Shown here in pieces: positions 1-8,606 of a stretch of DNA of 37,333 nucleotides; the first letter of the stretch is position 1, and each line of letters opens with the position of its first letter. A program made the position numbers and the translations under genes. The stretch is from Cyclostephanos tholiformis (lineage: Eukaryota > Bacillariophyta > Thalassiosirophyceae > Thalassiosirales > Thalassiosiraceae), in NCBI GenBank assembly GCA_036939975.1, contig JALLPB010000016.1, positions 1 to 37,333 of the forward strand, written 5' to 3'. Under the pieces are notes generated by a model. It saw nothing but the letters and a program-made list of their open reading frames with translations, had not been told where the DNA came from and ran no database searches.

Positions 1-603
1 CCTAAAGTGTAACAATAGTTACACAAGTTACAGTGAACTTCTGGGCTCATGTCAACATCACATAATGAAAAAACCTTGTTCCTATGAGCACCCTCAGCCA
101 CGAACAAATAACTCATCCACAACCCTCTTTCCCCTCCCATCCCCCACCAGCTCTCATTGATAATATTGTTGGGAGCAATAACATGTCATTAGAATTGGCA
201 ATATTATCAAGCAAGCTGCAAGGCACCCATTATTGCATTGCTGCATTGTCGTTGTTGCTCATCATCTTCAATGTGGTGTGCATTAATAGTCATATTATTA
301 GTAATAAATATTTCTTTTTCTAGTTTTAACGAACAAGATCCATCGTATATGATGTAAGTTGATTGTTGCATGCTTTGTTGCTGAAGGTGTGGGCCCATAG
401 CGGCCGTATGATGGTGGTGAATGCCATGGTCCATTGAATTTGAATGCATTTTACATAGCTATTTTATCTAGGCACACACATCACAACTTCTCCAAACCCA
501 AGTCCAACCACAAACCAATCACCTATTTGACCAAATATCTCTGCCAATATTTGGCTGATGAGGGCATTTCAAGTCACCATCCTCTGCACATGCATGATAG
601 GTA

Positions 604-640
604 GAGACTGGTTCTCATCCTAGCTGGATCACTTTGTTAC
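604..640 (+). repeat. Dispersed repeat family A, short terminal fragment
   Basis: The segment from about 606 begins gactggttctcatcctagct and continues with a gatcacttt-like tail. The same 30-bp block occurs near 35131 on the same strand with about one mismatch, where it opens a longer repeat copy. It is therefore probably the end of a dispersed element, with the rest of the copy lost or diverged here. Confidence 0.55.
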
Positions 641-1089
641 ATTTTTAATTAAAAAAAAACAACGATTTTCTGAGCAAAAAGTTCTTTGCAATTTGTGTAA
701 CTAAATGTCTAGCATAATTATTGTTATTTATTATCTATGATAATACAAAAAATAACAACAACTTACCTCTCGTTGGTTTCCTATGTAGGAATAAGTATGA
801 TCAGATGATCCCAAGGCCAAAATAATGGAGCCCAACCATGGTGGAGCCATTTTCTGTGCCTAGCAGCATGGCTATTCGATTGACACAAAACCCTTGCAGT
901 ATCATCTCCACGATGGGGTGGTTGATGGCTCAGTCAAATGGTTTTGTTTAATTCCATCAACTAGCTAAGAAATGAATTAATTTAATAAACTGATTGATTT
1001 TATCATTTTTTTTAGACATACTCCAACTCAATTGCCCTCGAAATGATTGAATTATGCTTCTCCTGCACCCCCTGCCATTCTCTTGTCCT

Positions 1090-1265
1090 ATACTATCTCC
1101 CCCCCATCAAGGCCACTCATTTTTGGTTGGCTGTTGTGTTTTTTATGTCATTTTGCAGCCATCTAAGGCCACAACATATTTTTATTTTTGTTTATTTTTG
1201 CCGCTTAGTTCGCCGCCCCAAACGATGGCAAAATGTCCACCACACACGTTCCTCCATGGTCTAGT
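1090..1265 (+). repeat. Possible diverged copy of dispersed repeat family B
   Basis: The sequence around 1118-1185 has the same order of blocks as the family B copy at 1435-1690: a T-rich 'tcatttttggttgg' block, then a cattttgcagcc-like block, then 'ctaaggcca'. Similarity is patchy and was judged by eye, so this may be a decayed older copy in tandem with the next one. Confidence 0.35.
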
Positions 1266-1434
1266 AGTGCCTTCCCCAATGTCCCTCCCACTGCCGAGAC
1301 CAAACGGCAGCCACCTATGGCCATGGCCCCATCCCCCTCTCTCTTAATTTTCGTCAAATATTTTTATGACCAAACCAAAGACACGGCATTCCCCCACATG
1401 TTCAGCCATGGTTGTGCATCCTCCCCGACACCCC

Positions 1435-1690
1435 CTCCATCACCCAGGCTGACTTTTATTGGATTGTTGCATGTATTCGCAAAATGGCGGCAACCTTTAA
1501 GGCCAAGGCACCCCCCTCTCCCCTCTATTTTTCGATCCCTCTCTTTTTGCTCCCCCAAATGAGCAAACCAACAATGACAGCGAATACAAGCCCAATGTCT
1601 TGTGGCCTGTGCATGGCATAGGGGAGCAGCGACACCATGGTTTAATGTTGCCACTGCTCTACCCATGGAGAGAGAGGGAAAAGCCACTGG
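1435..1690 (+). repeat. Dispersed repeat family B, copy 1
   Basis: This segment matches the reverse complement of about 23161-23445. Shared blocks in the same order are 'ttgttgcatgt', a block ending 'ctttaagg', a 'gtggcctgtgcatggc'-type block, a 'ggggagc(a/g)g(c/t)gac' block, 'tttaatg' and a final 'gagagaggga'. Overall identity is moderate. No coding frame is conserved between the copies, so it is best called an interspersed non-coding repeat. Confidence 0.6.
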
Positions 1691-1842
1691 GTGGCGGTGG
1701 TTCAAGCTGGTTGTTGTGTGTTTGTGTTTTGTGTTGTGTTTGCAAATTACAATCCTTTTTTTATCGATTTTGTAACCACCCATGCCAATACTTTGCCCCA
1801 CTCTATAGCAATAACTAATGCTCCAAGTATGGTGTAGGACCA

Positions 1843-2000
1843 GTAATAAAAATGGGGGGGTGCAGTTAGACTTGGCTTTCATTTTGAGGGGCAAAAATAC
1901 CCCCTTTTTTGCACTAGTGTACACTTTGCTTGTACGATAAATAATATAGTGCTTAAGGTACAGTATATTTCAACACTAAAGGATCAAAACCAGTCTAGAT
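1843..2000 (-). repeat. Dispersed repeat family A, copy in reverse orientation
   Basis: The reverse complement of this stretch aligns with 35126-35305. Both contain 'tttagtgttgaaa', a 'cactatatta' or 'tactatatta' block, 'gtacactagt', 'gcaaaaaagg' and 'gtctaactgcaccccc' in the same order. This copy has an extra roughly 20-bp 'tatttttgcccctcaaaatg' insertion relative to the other. No coding potential is shared. Confidence 0.65.
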
Positions 2001-3359
2001 GCATGTGCCATATGGTTTCACATATTCACTGTTGTGGGGTAGGCAGTTTCATGATGAAGCAGAAAAAAATGAAAAAACTATCATTTTAAACAAACTAATT
2101 GTAGATGGTCCATAACTTGGCGAATACCTGGGCAATTAGGGCCCCAAGGGTAACAAATTGATCCCCATAAAATTCGCAACACTAATCACTGCTTAAATCT
2201 ATTGATAGGATTGGTATATGGACCTTTTAGTTACCTCCAATGTACAACTTTGTAAGGACACTACAGTGACCTTAAAGCTGACCAAGTAAGAGATAAAAGG
2301 GACTAAATTCACAAATATATGAGTTGTTCATTCACATGCCATATAACTTAGGGACAGTTCAAGTGCCAAACAAAAGTAAAAAGAAGCAAGTCACAAAGTG
2401 CAAAATGAAGGATGTGACACACAATTTTTGCTCTTTTTGAGACAGGTGTCCAACGAGTGTCATAGGCTTCGATTTCATCCTTGGCTGTTGGCTGAGAAAA
2501 AATCGGCCCAGTGGTTGCCAAGTTATGGGCATCAGCATCAGAGGTTTGGGTGGGGGCTGCTTTATTTTCATCTGCATTCAGCAACTTCTTACTTCTCACT
2601 TCTTCGAGCACTTGAAAAGGTGAGTGAAAAAAGAAGAACTGCGGGGAACATTTGACTTTTTTAGCACTTTGATCTGCGATTCACAACTTGCCACTTTTCA
2701 CTCTCTCGGAAAGCACTTGAACCATAACAAACAACAAATGCAAACAGCTGGGGGGGAAGGAGAAAAGAGAGGGGGACTAATATGAGGGGTGGCACGACAG
2801 ATGGTACGGTTATGTTGGAATCGATTGATTGGAGATCAAGATCTCCACTCAATCGATTCCACATCAACTTTCCGCCCATCCTAGAGAGGGGGAGCATTGG
2901 AGCCTGATCCACATCTATCATGGGAGCACGGTTGCGCTATCAGCGACAACGTGAGCATGCTTTCTGTCAACGATTGGTCAATCATAAAGATGGATGGGGC
3001 AGGTTTTGTTTTTTATCATACAAGTTTCTCTAACACTTTTTTTGTCAATTGTTAAATCCTTCATAACTCAATCTAATACCATTAATGAGTGTTCAGTCGT
3101 TTTAAGCAGCCCCTTCCAATTATTTTGATATAGGACACCCCTATCTTCCGATGAGGTCTTCCTGCCCAACTTAGTGTTTACAGTACGATCAGTCCTCAAA
3201 AAAGTGCAAAAATAATCACACGCACGCGTGTTAGATCGTTAATTGCTCGTCCCTCGACCTTAAATTCTTGACTCGGATTGACAAAAAGTCATCATCAACA
3301 TGTCAGGGATGGTTGGGCATGCGGACAAGCACATCACGGCCACCGTTGCATACATATTG

Positions 3360-4315
3360 AAGTGCCCAGCATCGATTTGAGCTTGGATTCGCTCGTAAGC
3401 ATTGCCTTGACTCTTGGAAGAAGATTGGTGCCGCACCCCTCACCCGCCGATGTCTCAACAAGCCACAGGTGAGGAAGTCCATTGACTTGGACAAGGAGTA
3501 TGCTCTGCTTGTCAATTCAGTGCAGGAGGCAAATGAACATGCTGTCTACTCTCTGACAGAGGCTGGCTATGATGGGTCACAGCCAGCTCCAGGCATTAGT
3601 GGCAGTTGTGCCGGCTCATACTCGGGTGGGTCCGATCACTGAGCGGATGAGTAAGGAGCGAATCGAGTTATTGGCTCATTCAAACACCCATGGTAAGAAG
3701 TTCTTTGCAACGGGTGGGAGCCATGTGTGTTCGGATGACTTTTTCAATGCTCAAGCACTTCTGGCCAGGGAGAGTGAGTTGGCCGAGAAGGAAGCATTGA
3801 AGAAGACTTTGCATCAGAAGGCTGCTGAGATGGTCAAGAAGGATATGGCGATTGTGGTGGAGAAGGCAGCATTGTTTCAAGCAAATAATTACAAGGATGT
3901 GTCGGCGAAGGAGTTGGATGTATTGATGCAGCGGTATGATGTCGAGAAGAGGCAGGGGATGAAGAAGGCCGATAAAGTTGTGGTGTGAAAGGATATTCAC
4001 CTCTCTGGCAAGGCACAACCAGTGGTTCACAAGTGGACTGATGAGGATAAGCAGCAGTTGATAAGGATCACAAACAGGGAGATTGACATGTCGGAGACCT
4101 ATCTTGGTAGGTATGCTGTGCTTCAGAAAATGAATGCAGTTGCTGCCATTCTTGATTTTACCGACGAGGAATGGGATTCACTGAAGAGGATGAGGGAGGA
4201 TGAATCCTGCAAAGGGACCAACATTGATTTGGCAGATGATAATGGAAATAATGCTGGGGCATTGGGGGCCAAGAAGGGGGCAAATGGGGGCGAGCTCATC
4301 GTGGAAGCAGTGTAA
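3360..4315 (+). pseudogene. Degenerate pogo/CENP-B (DDE_1)-like transposase C-terminal relic
   Basis: The coding relic is split over two frames. About 3361-3640 reads in frame 1 with a segment WKKIGAAPLTRRCL; about 3569-4315 reads in frame 2 with RVGPITERMSKERIELLAHS, then FFATGG and a Lys/Glu-rich helix, and after an in-frame TGA (3986-3988) resumes as HKWTDEDKQQLIRITNREID. From memory, proteins with a W-x-K-x-G-A-A-P-L-T-R-x-C-L block are a multicopy family in diatoms, where the block lies downstream of a DDE_1/CENP-B-type catalytic core. No catalytic core or DNA-binding domain is left here. A frame 1 stop (3358-3360), the frame change near 3570-3640 and the TGA make it a dead copy. The family assignment is moderately sure; its broken state is directly visible. 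Confidence 0.6.
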
Positions 4316-4800
4316 ATAATGTCTACTCATATAGTGTGTATGGTAATGCCCAATACATGTAGGACACCCAAAAAAGCGCAGGTACATTAGCCCATGATGA
4401 TGTGGGGATGAGGTCAGTATGCGTGGTTTGGGCGCTGCCTTGGCAGGGCTGGTGCTAGAGGCCATTTCCGCCGCTTACCATGGTTGGCCTATTTTACCAG
4501 CCAATGGTGCGTCGCAGGGGGCTGGTTGAGTTGTACGAGAAGTCTACGTAGGAATAGTATGATAGCAAACAAAAAAAATCTCACGGCGCACCAGTGGATG
4601 GGGTTAAACTTGTACTACGAGCTTTTTTTCGGCACGGCGGGAAAGGGGAGGGCGGGCCGCGCGCGCGCCTGCCTGCCTCCTACCTGATGGTAGAGAACTC
4701 AACAGATACACTCACTGCTGCTTTTATGTTTGTAGCCGTGTGGCATCGCTAAGGTGATACTTGTCGTTCCAAATCCGCCCTCGTTCCCATCGATGCCAAT
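4316..4800. other. Intergenic, no gene seen
   Basis: This stretch lies between the transposase relic and the amidohydrolase gene. It contains a GC-rich patch (about 4640-4680, with a run of alternating gc) and should include the promoter of the downstream gene. I recognise no specific element. Confidence 0.5.
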
Positions 4801-4812
4801 CCCCCCCCCCCC
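4801..4812 (+). promoter_or_regulatory. Poly-C tract just upstream of amidohydrolase start
   Basis: Twelve consecutive C residues end 21 nt before the start codon at 4834, so they probably lie in the 5' UTR or core promoter. A similar 11-C run (24010-24020) precedes the SET gene start at 24034 by 13 nt. The role is unknown; such runs are also prone to sequencing length error. Confidence 0.35.
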
Positions 4813-4833
4813 GGAGAAAAATAAAGGGCAACA

Positions 4834-6147
4834 ATGAATGATGATAACAATAATAACAAACGAGGAGGAGCCATTGACGAATTTTTGGGCGAACTAACGC
4901 CGTTATTAGACCTCGACGGATCCACGTCGACTTCGCCCATAAACGTACGCGCACGGGTGGGCGGCATCGTCGCCGAGGAGATGGTACGCATGCGTCGATG
5001 GTTCCACTCACATCCCGAGAGGTCGTTCGAGGAATACGAAACGTCGAGGATGATCGCTCGGACGTTGCGCGATATGGGCATAACGGAGGTGTACGAGAAC
5101 GTCGGCAGGACGGGCGTGGTGGGGATCGTACGGGGGGGGATGGTCGGGATGGACGGCGACGACGTCGTCTGGCCGTGCGTCGCTCTGCGAGCCGACATGG
5201 ACGCGCTCGCCATAACGGAGGCGTCCGACGTCGAGTACAAATCGTTGTACGATGGTACGATGCACGCCTGCGGTCACGACGGTCACATGGCATCCCTGTT
5301 GGGGGCGGCACGCGTCATCAACGACGGACGACATCTCCTCCGGGGGACCGTGAAGCTCATATTCCAACCCGCCGAGGAGGGTCATAACGGTGCGAGCGCG
5401 ATGATCGACGATGGCGTGCTCGAGGATGGCAGGTGCGGGCCGAAAGTCGACGTCATTTACGGCATACACCTGTGGAGCATGAATCCTCTCGGGACGATAT
5501 CGGCGACGGAGGGCCCGATCATGGCCGCGAGCGATAAGTTCGTCATCGACGTGCGAGGCGCGGGAGGACACGGCGCCGCGCCGCACACGACCGTGGATGC
5601 CATCGTCGAGGCCGCGGCCGTGATACAGGGATTGCAGACCATCGTATCGCGCAATCTCGATCCGCTCGAGACGGGCGTCGTTACCTGCGGTACGGTGGGG
5701 GGGGGATACGGATACAACATCATCGCCGATCATGTCGAGATTACGGGCACCTGTCGTACCTTCAAACCAGCGATACGGGAGATGATCGAGGGTAGGATGA
5801 GGTGCATGTGCGAGGGTATATCCAAATCGTACGGCGGCAACATTGACGTCAAGTACGAACACGGTTATCCGCCCACGGTCAATTCCTACCCGGAACATTG
5901 CAAGCACGTCGTTGACGTCGGTAGCGAATTGGTGGGCTTGGAGCGCGCGAGCGTAAAGTGCGTGACCATGGGCGCCGAGGATTTTTCGTATTACCTGCAG
6001 CATAGGCCGGGATGTTTCTTCTTCGTGGGAGCCGCGTTGCCGGGGGAAATACGCGGACATCACAAGAGCGTATTCGACTTCGACGAACGCGCATTGCAGA
6101 TATCGGCATCGATGTTCGTTGGCCTCGTGGCCAAGATCCTCCTGTAA
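4834..6147 (+). CDS. M20-family (M20D) amidohydrolase, N-acyl/IAA-amino acid hydrolase-like
   Basis: This intronless 437-aa protein is a complete M20D metallo-amidohydrolase, the family of hippurate hydrolase, N-acyl-L-amino acid amidohydrolases and plant IAA-amino acid hydrolases (ILR1/ILL). It would hydrolyse an amide bond between an acyl group and an amino acid using a di-metal centre. Visible motifs are HPERSFEE (about residue 60), ALRADMDAL (D121/D123), MHACGHDGH (C146, H148, D149, H151), QPAEEG (E181, E182), GIHLW (H212), the dimerisation-domain GGHGAAPH segment, MGAEDFSYY near the C terminus and a final HH pair (H409/H410). Length is normal for the family. The first residues, MNDDNNNNK, show no signal peptide or transit sequence, so the protein is probably cytosolic. 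A poly-C run ends 21 nt before the start. The natural substrate cannot be deduced; auxin-conjugate hydrolysis is only one option. Confidence 0.93.
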   Translation: MNDDNNNNKRGGAIDEFLGELTPLLDLDGSTSTSPINVRARVGGIVAEEMVRMRRWFHSHPERSFEEYETSRMIARTLRDMGITEVYENVGRTGVVGIVRGGMVGMDGDDVVWPCVALRADMDALAITEASDVEYKSLYDGTMHACGHDGHMASLLGAARVINDGRHLLRGTVKLIFQPAEEGHNGASAMIDDGVLEDGRCGPKVDVIYGIHLWSMNPLGTISATEGPIMAASDKFVIDVRGAGGHGAAPHTTVDAIVEAAAVIQGLQTIVSRNLDPLETGVVTCGTVGGGYGYNIIADHVEITGTCRTFKPAIREMIEGRMRCMCEGISKSYGGNIDVKYEHGYPPTVNSYPEHCKHVVDVGSELVGLERASVKCVTMGAEDFSYYLQHRPGCFFFVGAALPGEIRGHHKSVFDFDERALQISASMFVGLVAKILL

Positions 6148-6311
6148 GAGTAGGCAACTTGGAAGTCCATGATATATTATTTCTCTAGGAGGAGGTTGGC
6201 CGCGCAGGCGGGCGGGGGGGCACCTTTCCCCGTGCAACTTAGGAATTAGTATAACATCTCTCTTAATTACAAGTACGTAAATACCGATGTGCAGAAGTAT
6301 CGTAGCCTGAC

Positions 6312-6362
6312 ATGACGCCAGATCACACGGACCATGGCAAACGCCGCCGCCGCCGCCAATAA
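6312..6362 (+). promoter_or_regulatory. Possible uORF overlapping the JmjC gene start
   Basis: An ATG at 6312 opens a 16-codon frame that ends with TAA at 6360-6362, out of frame with and overlapping the main start at 6334. If the transcript begins upstream of 6312, this uORF would reduce initiation at the main ATG, which itself has a favourable accATGG context. The transcription start is unknown. Confidence 0.3.
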
Positions 6363-7293
6363 CTCCTCCGCGGCCTGGTCCGTCCCTCGATTAATACGCA
6401 ACATCTTCTCCTCCCCCAAAACGAAGCGATCGATTATTTCAACCCGCCAAACCAACCGTCGCGATGATGCGACGACGTCGTCACAGCTGGTTCAGGACCA
6501 CATTCGTAGCGGCGGGGGGCGGCGGAACTACCCCCCCCGGGAGCTTCTATCGCAATTCGACGAGCACACCGTCCTGACGGTGAAGCGATCATCATCGTCG
6601 ATCATCGCGTCGTCGTCGTCGCGGGGAGGAGGAGGATCGTCGGGAGGTTCAGTACGACGTGGGGGGCGAGGGCGGCGGCATCATAGTCGCCGCTTCTTCA
6701 TGTACGAGGAACATCATCATCGCCGGGGGGGGGACTCCGACGACGCGCGATCGACCGTAGACGTGTCGCCGAATGAGCTCGCGGATCTTCTCCACCGATC
6801 ATCGTCGTCGTCGTCGTCCGACGACGACTGCCCCCCCCGACATTACTACTGGACCGGTCCCGTGGCATCGGTCGCGCCGCGCCTATCGCGCGACTTCGAA
6901 CGCCTCGTCGAACGACTGCACGACCGCGTTCGCGACGATACCGTTTACGACCGCAATCCAAACCCTCTCTTTGATCCTCGTGGGCCGTCGCTTTGGATGG
7001 GAACGTCGGGATCCGGCACCCAGTGTCATTACGACGTCGCGAACAACGCGATATTGCAATTGTATGGCACGAAGCGCGTTCGGCTGTACTCTCCGATGGT
7101 CGGCGTGACAAGGCTGCACGTGTATCCCGACGCGCATCCGAGGGCGAGGAAATCGCAGGTCGACTTCGACGCGATGGTCGGTGGCGGGAGCGCGTCGGAC
7201 GACGACTACGACGCCCTCCTTCGGGGGAGATATCCGCATTATTACCATGATGATATCATCGACCGCACCGATGTTGGTGACCTCGCGATGCCA

Positions 7294-7340
<47 letters not shown>

Positions 7341-8112
7341 AACGTGCACTGTTCCGCGGCCGACGATGGACGTGGTCCTACGACCGGGCGATGCGCTCTA
7401 CGTGCCGGCATTTTGGTTCCATCACGTCGAGAATGGTTATTTCCCGGGGGGTATTCCTCTGTCCGACGGCGTCGACGACGACGATTGCATCGATGACGTT
7501 TATTTCATCGACGGGCCGTCCGTCTCGATGAACATCTTCGCCATGTCGGATCCGATGATGATTGCGCGTCGGATATTCGATTCGGCGAGTCGTCCGGTAG
7601 GTGTTGCGTCGTCGTCGTTTTCGTCGGCAGCAGCGCTCCTCGGCGCGCTGGGGACGAATCTCGTACGGGAATTGAACGTCGTTGAACGCGGCATGGAGGG
7701 GGACTTCATTCGTAGGTACCTATTGGAGGCCCGATATTCGCCGCTGTTCGCGGCGCTTGAGGATGTCGACGTCGTCGCCGGAACGACGTATCGTGGGTCG
7801 TCATCGGCGAGGAAAGGAAGAAATGCCGCCCCAGATCGCGACTTTGACCTGACGACCGAGCAGCGGCGGGCGATTGATGCGTGCATCGAACGTATAATGC
7901 CGGATTTTCGCAGTATCCTTCGCGGTAGCGGGTCCAAGGATAAGACGACGAGGGGAATAGGAGGAGGAGGAGAAGGAGGAGGGCAGGAAGACAACGTCTA
8001 CGATGGAGTTGGGATCGCCCTCCTGGTTGGATTGCACCTACTAGAATTATGGGCGGTGGAGATGATCGGAGCTGGATCGGTGGCTGAGGCTTGGGATGAT
8101 GCCCTGTCGTGA
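6334..8112 (+). CDS. JmjC/cupin_8 Fe(II)- and 2-oxoglutarate-dependent oxygenase
   Basis: This intronless 592-aa protein has a JmjC (cupin_8, FIH-like) domain at about residues 170-400. The facial triad is visible as H232-x-D234 in TQCHYDVANNAILQLYG and a distal His in FWFHHVEN (H363 or H364). K247 in GTKRVRLYSP lies 13 residues after the triad Asp, the spacing of the 2-oxoglutarate-binding Lys in FIH. Members of this family hydroxylate or demethylate protein residues, or modify tRNA; the substrate here is unknown. The N terminus (MANAAAAANN, then basic and Ser/Arg-rich) could be a mitochondrial presequence but is not convincing. Low-complexity insertions are prominent: Ser runs (about 85-110 and 155-165) and 17 consecutive Thr (321-337) lying between the HxD motif and the distal His. 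The gene lies 186 bp downstream of the amidohydrolase on the same strand. The start is chosen for its Kozak-like accATGG. Confidence 0.85.
7294..7344 (+). repeat. (ACG)n trinucleotide microsatellite coding poly-Thr
   Basis: Sixteen ACG codons and one ACA encode 17 consecutive Thr inside the JmjC gene, between its first two metal ligands and the third. Being in multiples of three, length change would keep the frame. Read in other frames the same DNA gives poly-Arg or poly-Asp, which explains several spurious ORFs nearby. Confidence 0.95.
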
Positions 8113-8606
8113 TTTCGCACGTCGAGCGAAAGGTATCGAAAAAATTGCTACTGATTAAAATCTCAGTAACGTTCTTCTTCTTGTATGATGCATGCAAGCA
8201 TTGTCCTTCGCTCAGCCGATCAAAAATCTCTTGCTCGCGAGGTTAAATTTGTTGTCAAGACCGCAACACTCAAAATCTATTTTCTCCAGGGCTGCCAAAC
8301 TTTTACTAATGATGGAAAAAGAGTGGGTGAAATGTCCATGGAAACTGTGGCACTAACATGCTCTGGAAGTCACCCGTACGTAGACGCACTTGATCCGTCC
8401 AGATTGACTTGCGCCATAAAACTATGCATATTCTTGCCGTTTGGGGGTTACAGTTGGATGACGGCGATAGTTTATAGACTTGATGGAATGAACGACGGGA
8501 TCAGGGAAAGAAGGCAAGTCTAAGATTTGAAATAGTTATACTTTTGCATACAAGTCCGTAAACATGATGTCGAGCAACGGCTTCGCCCATCGTTTCATCG
8601 GGCGCG
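8113..8606. other. Convergent 3' intergenic stretch
   Basis: This 494-bp stretch separates the 3' ends of the JmjC gene (+) and the SAP-hydrolase gene (-). A 112-aa frame at 8185-8523 (+) resembles no family I know and has no low-complexity or domain signature, so I treat it as non-coding 3' UTR or spacer. No RNA gene is seen. Confidence 0.5.

Larger units (their letters stand above)
1..3359. other. Gene-poor, repeat-bearing left flank
   Basis: No open frame here looks like a protein: the ORFs are short, low-complexity and overlap on opposite strands. The stretch holds copies of two dispersed repeat families, listed separately, and many A/T and C homopolymers. Composition is visibly more AT-rich than the gene island that starts near 4.8 kb. 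I see no RNA gene. Confidence 0.7.

Noticed and set aside
1364..1924. 186-codon minus-strand ORF in the left flank
   Set aside because: It spans two unrelated repeat families, its sequence is low-complexity and the frame is not kept in the other family B copy.
5008..6237. 409-codon minus-strand ORF opposite the amidohydrolase
   Set aside because: It is a shadow of a strongly supported CDS in biased codon usage; its protein is His/Arg-rich with no domain.
8185..8523. 112-codon plus-strand ORF between convergent genes
   Set aside because: It has no domain, no family resemblance and sits in the 3' spacer; random ORFs of this length are expected.
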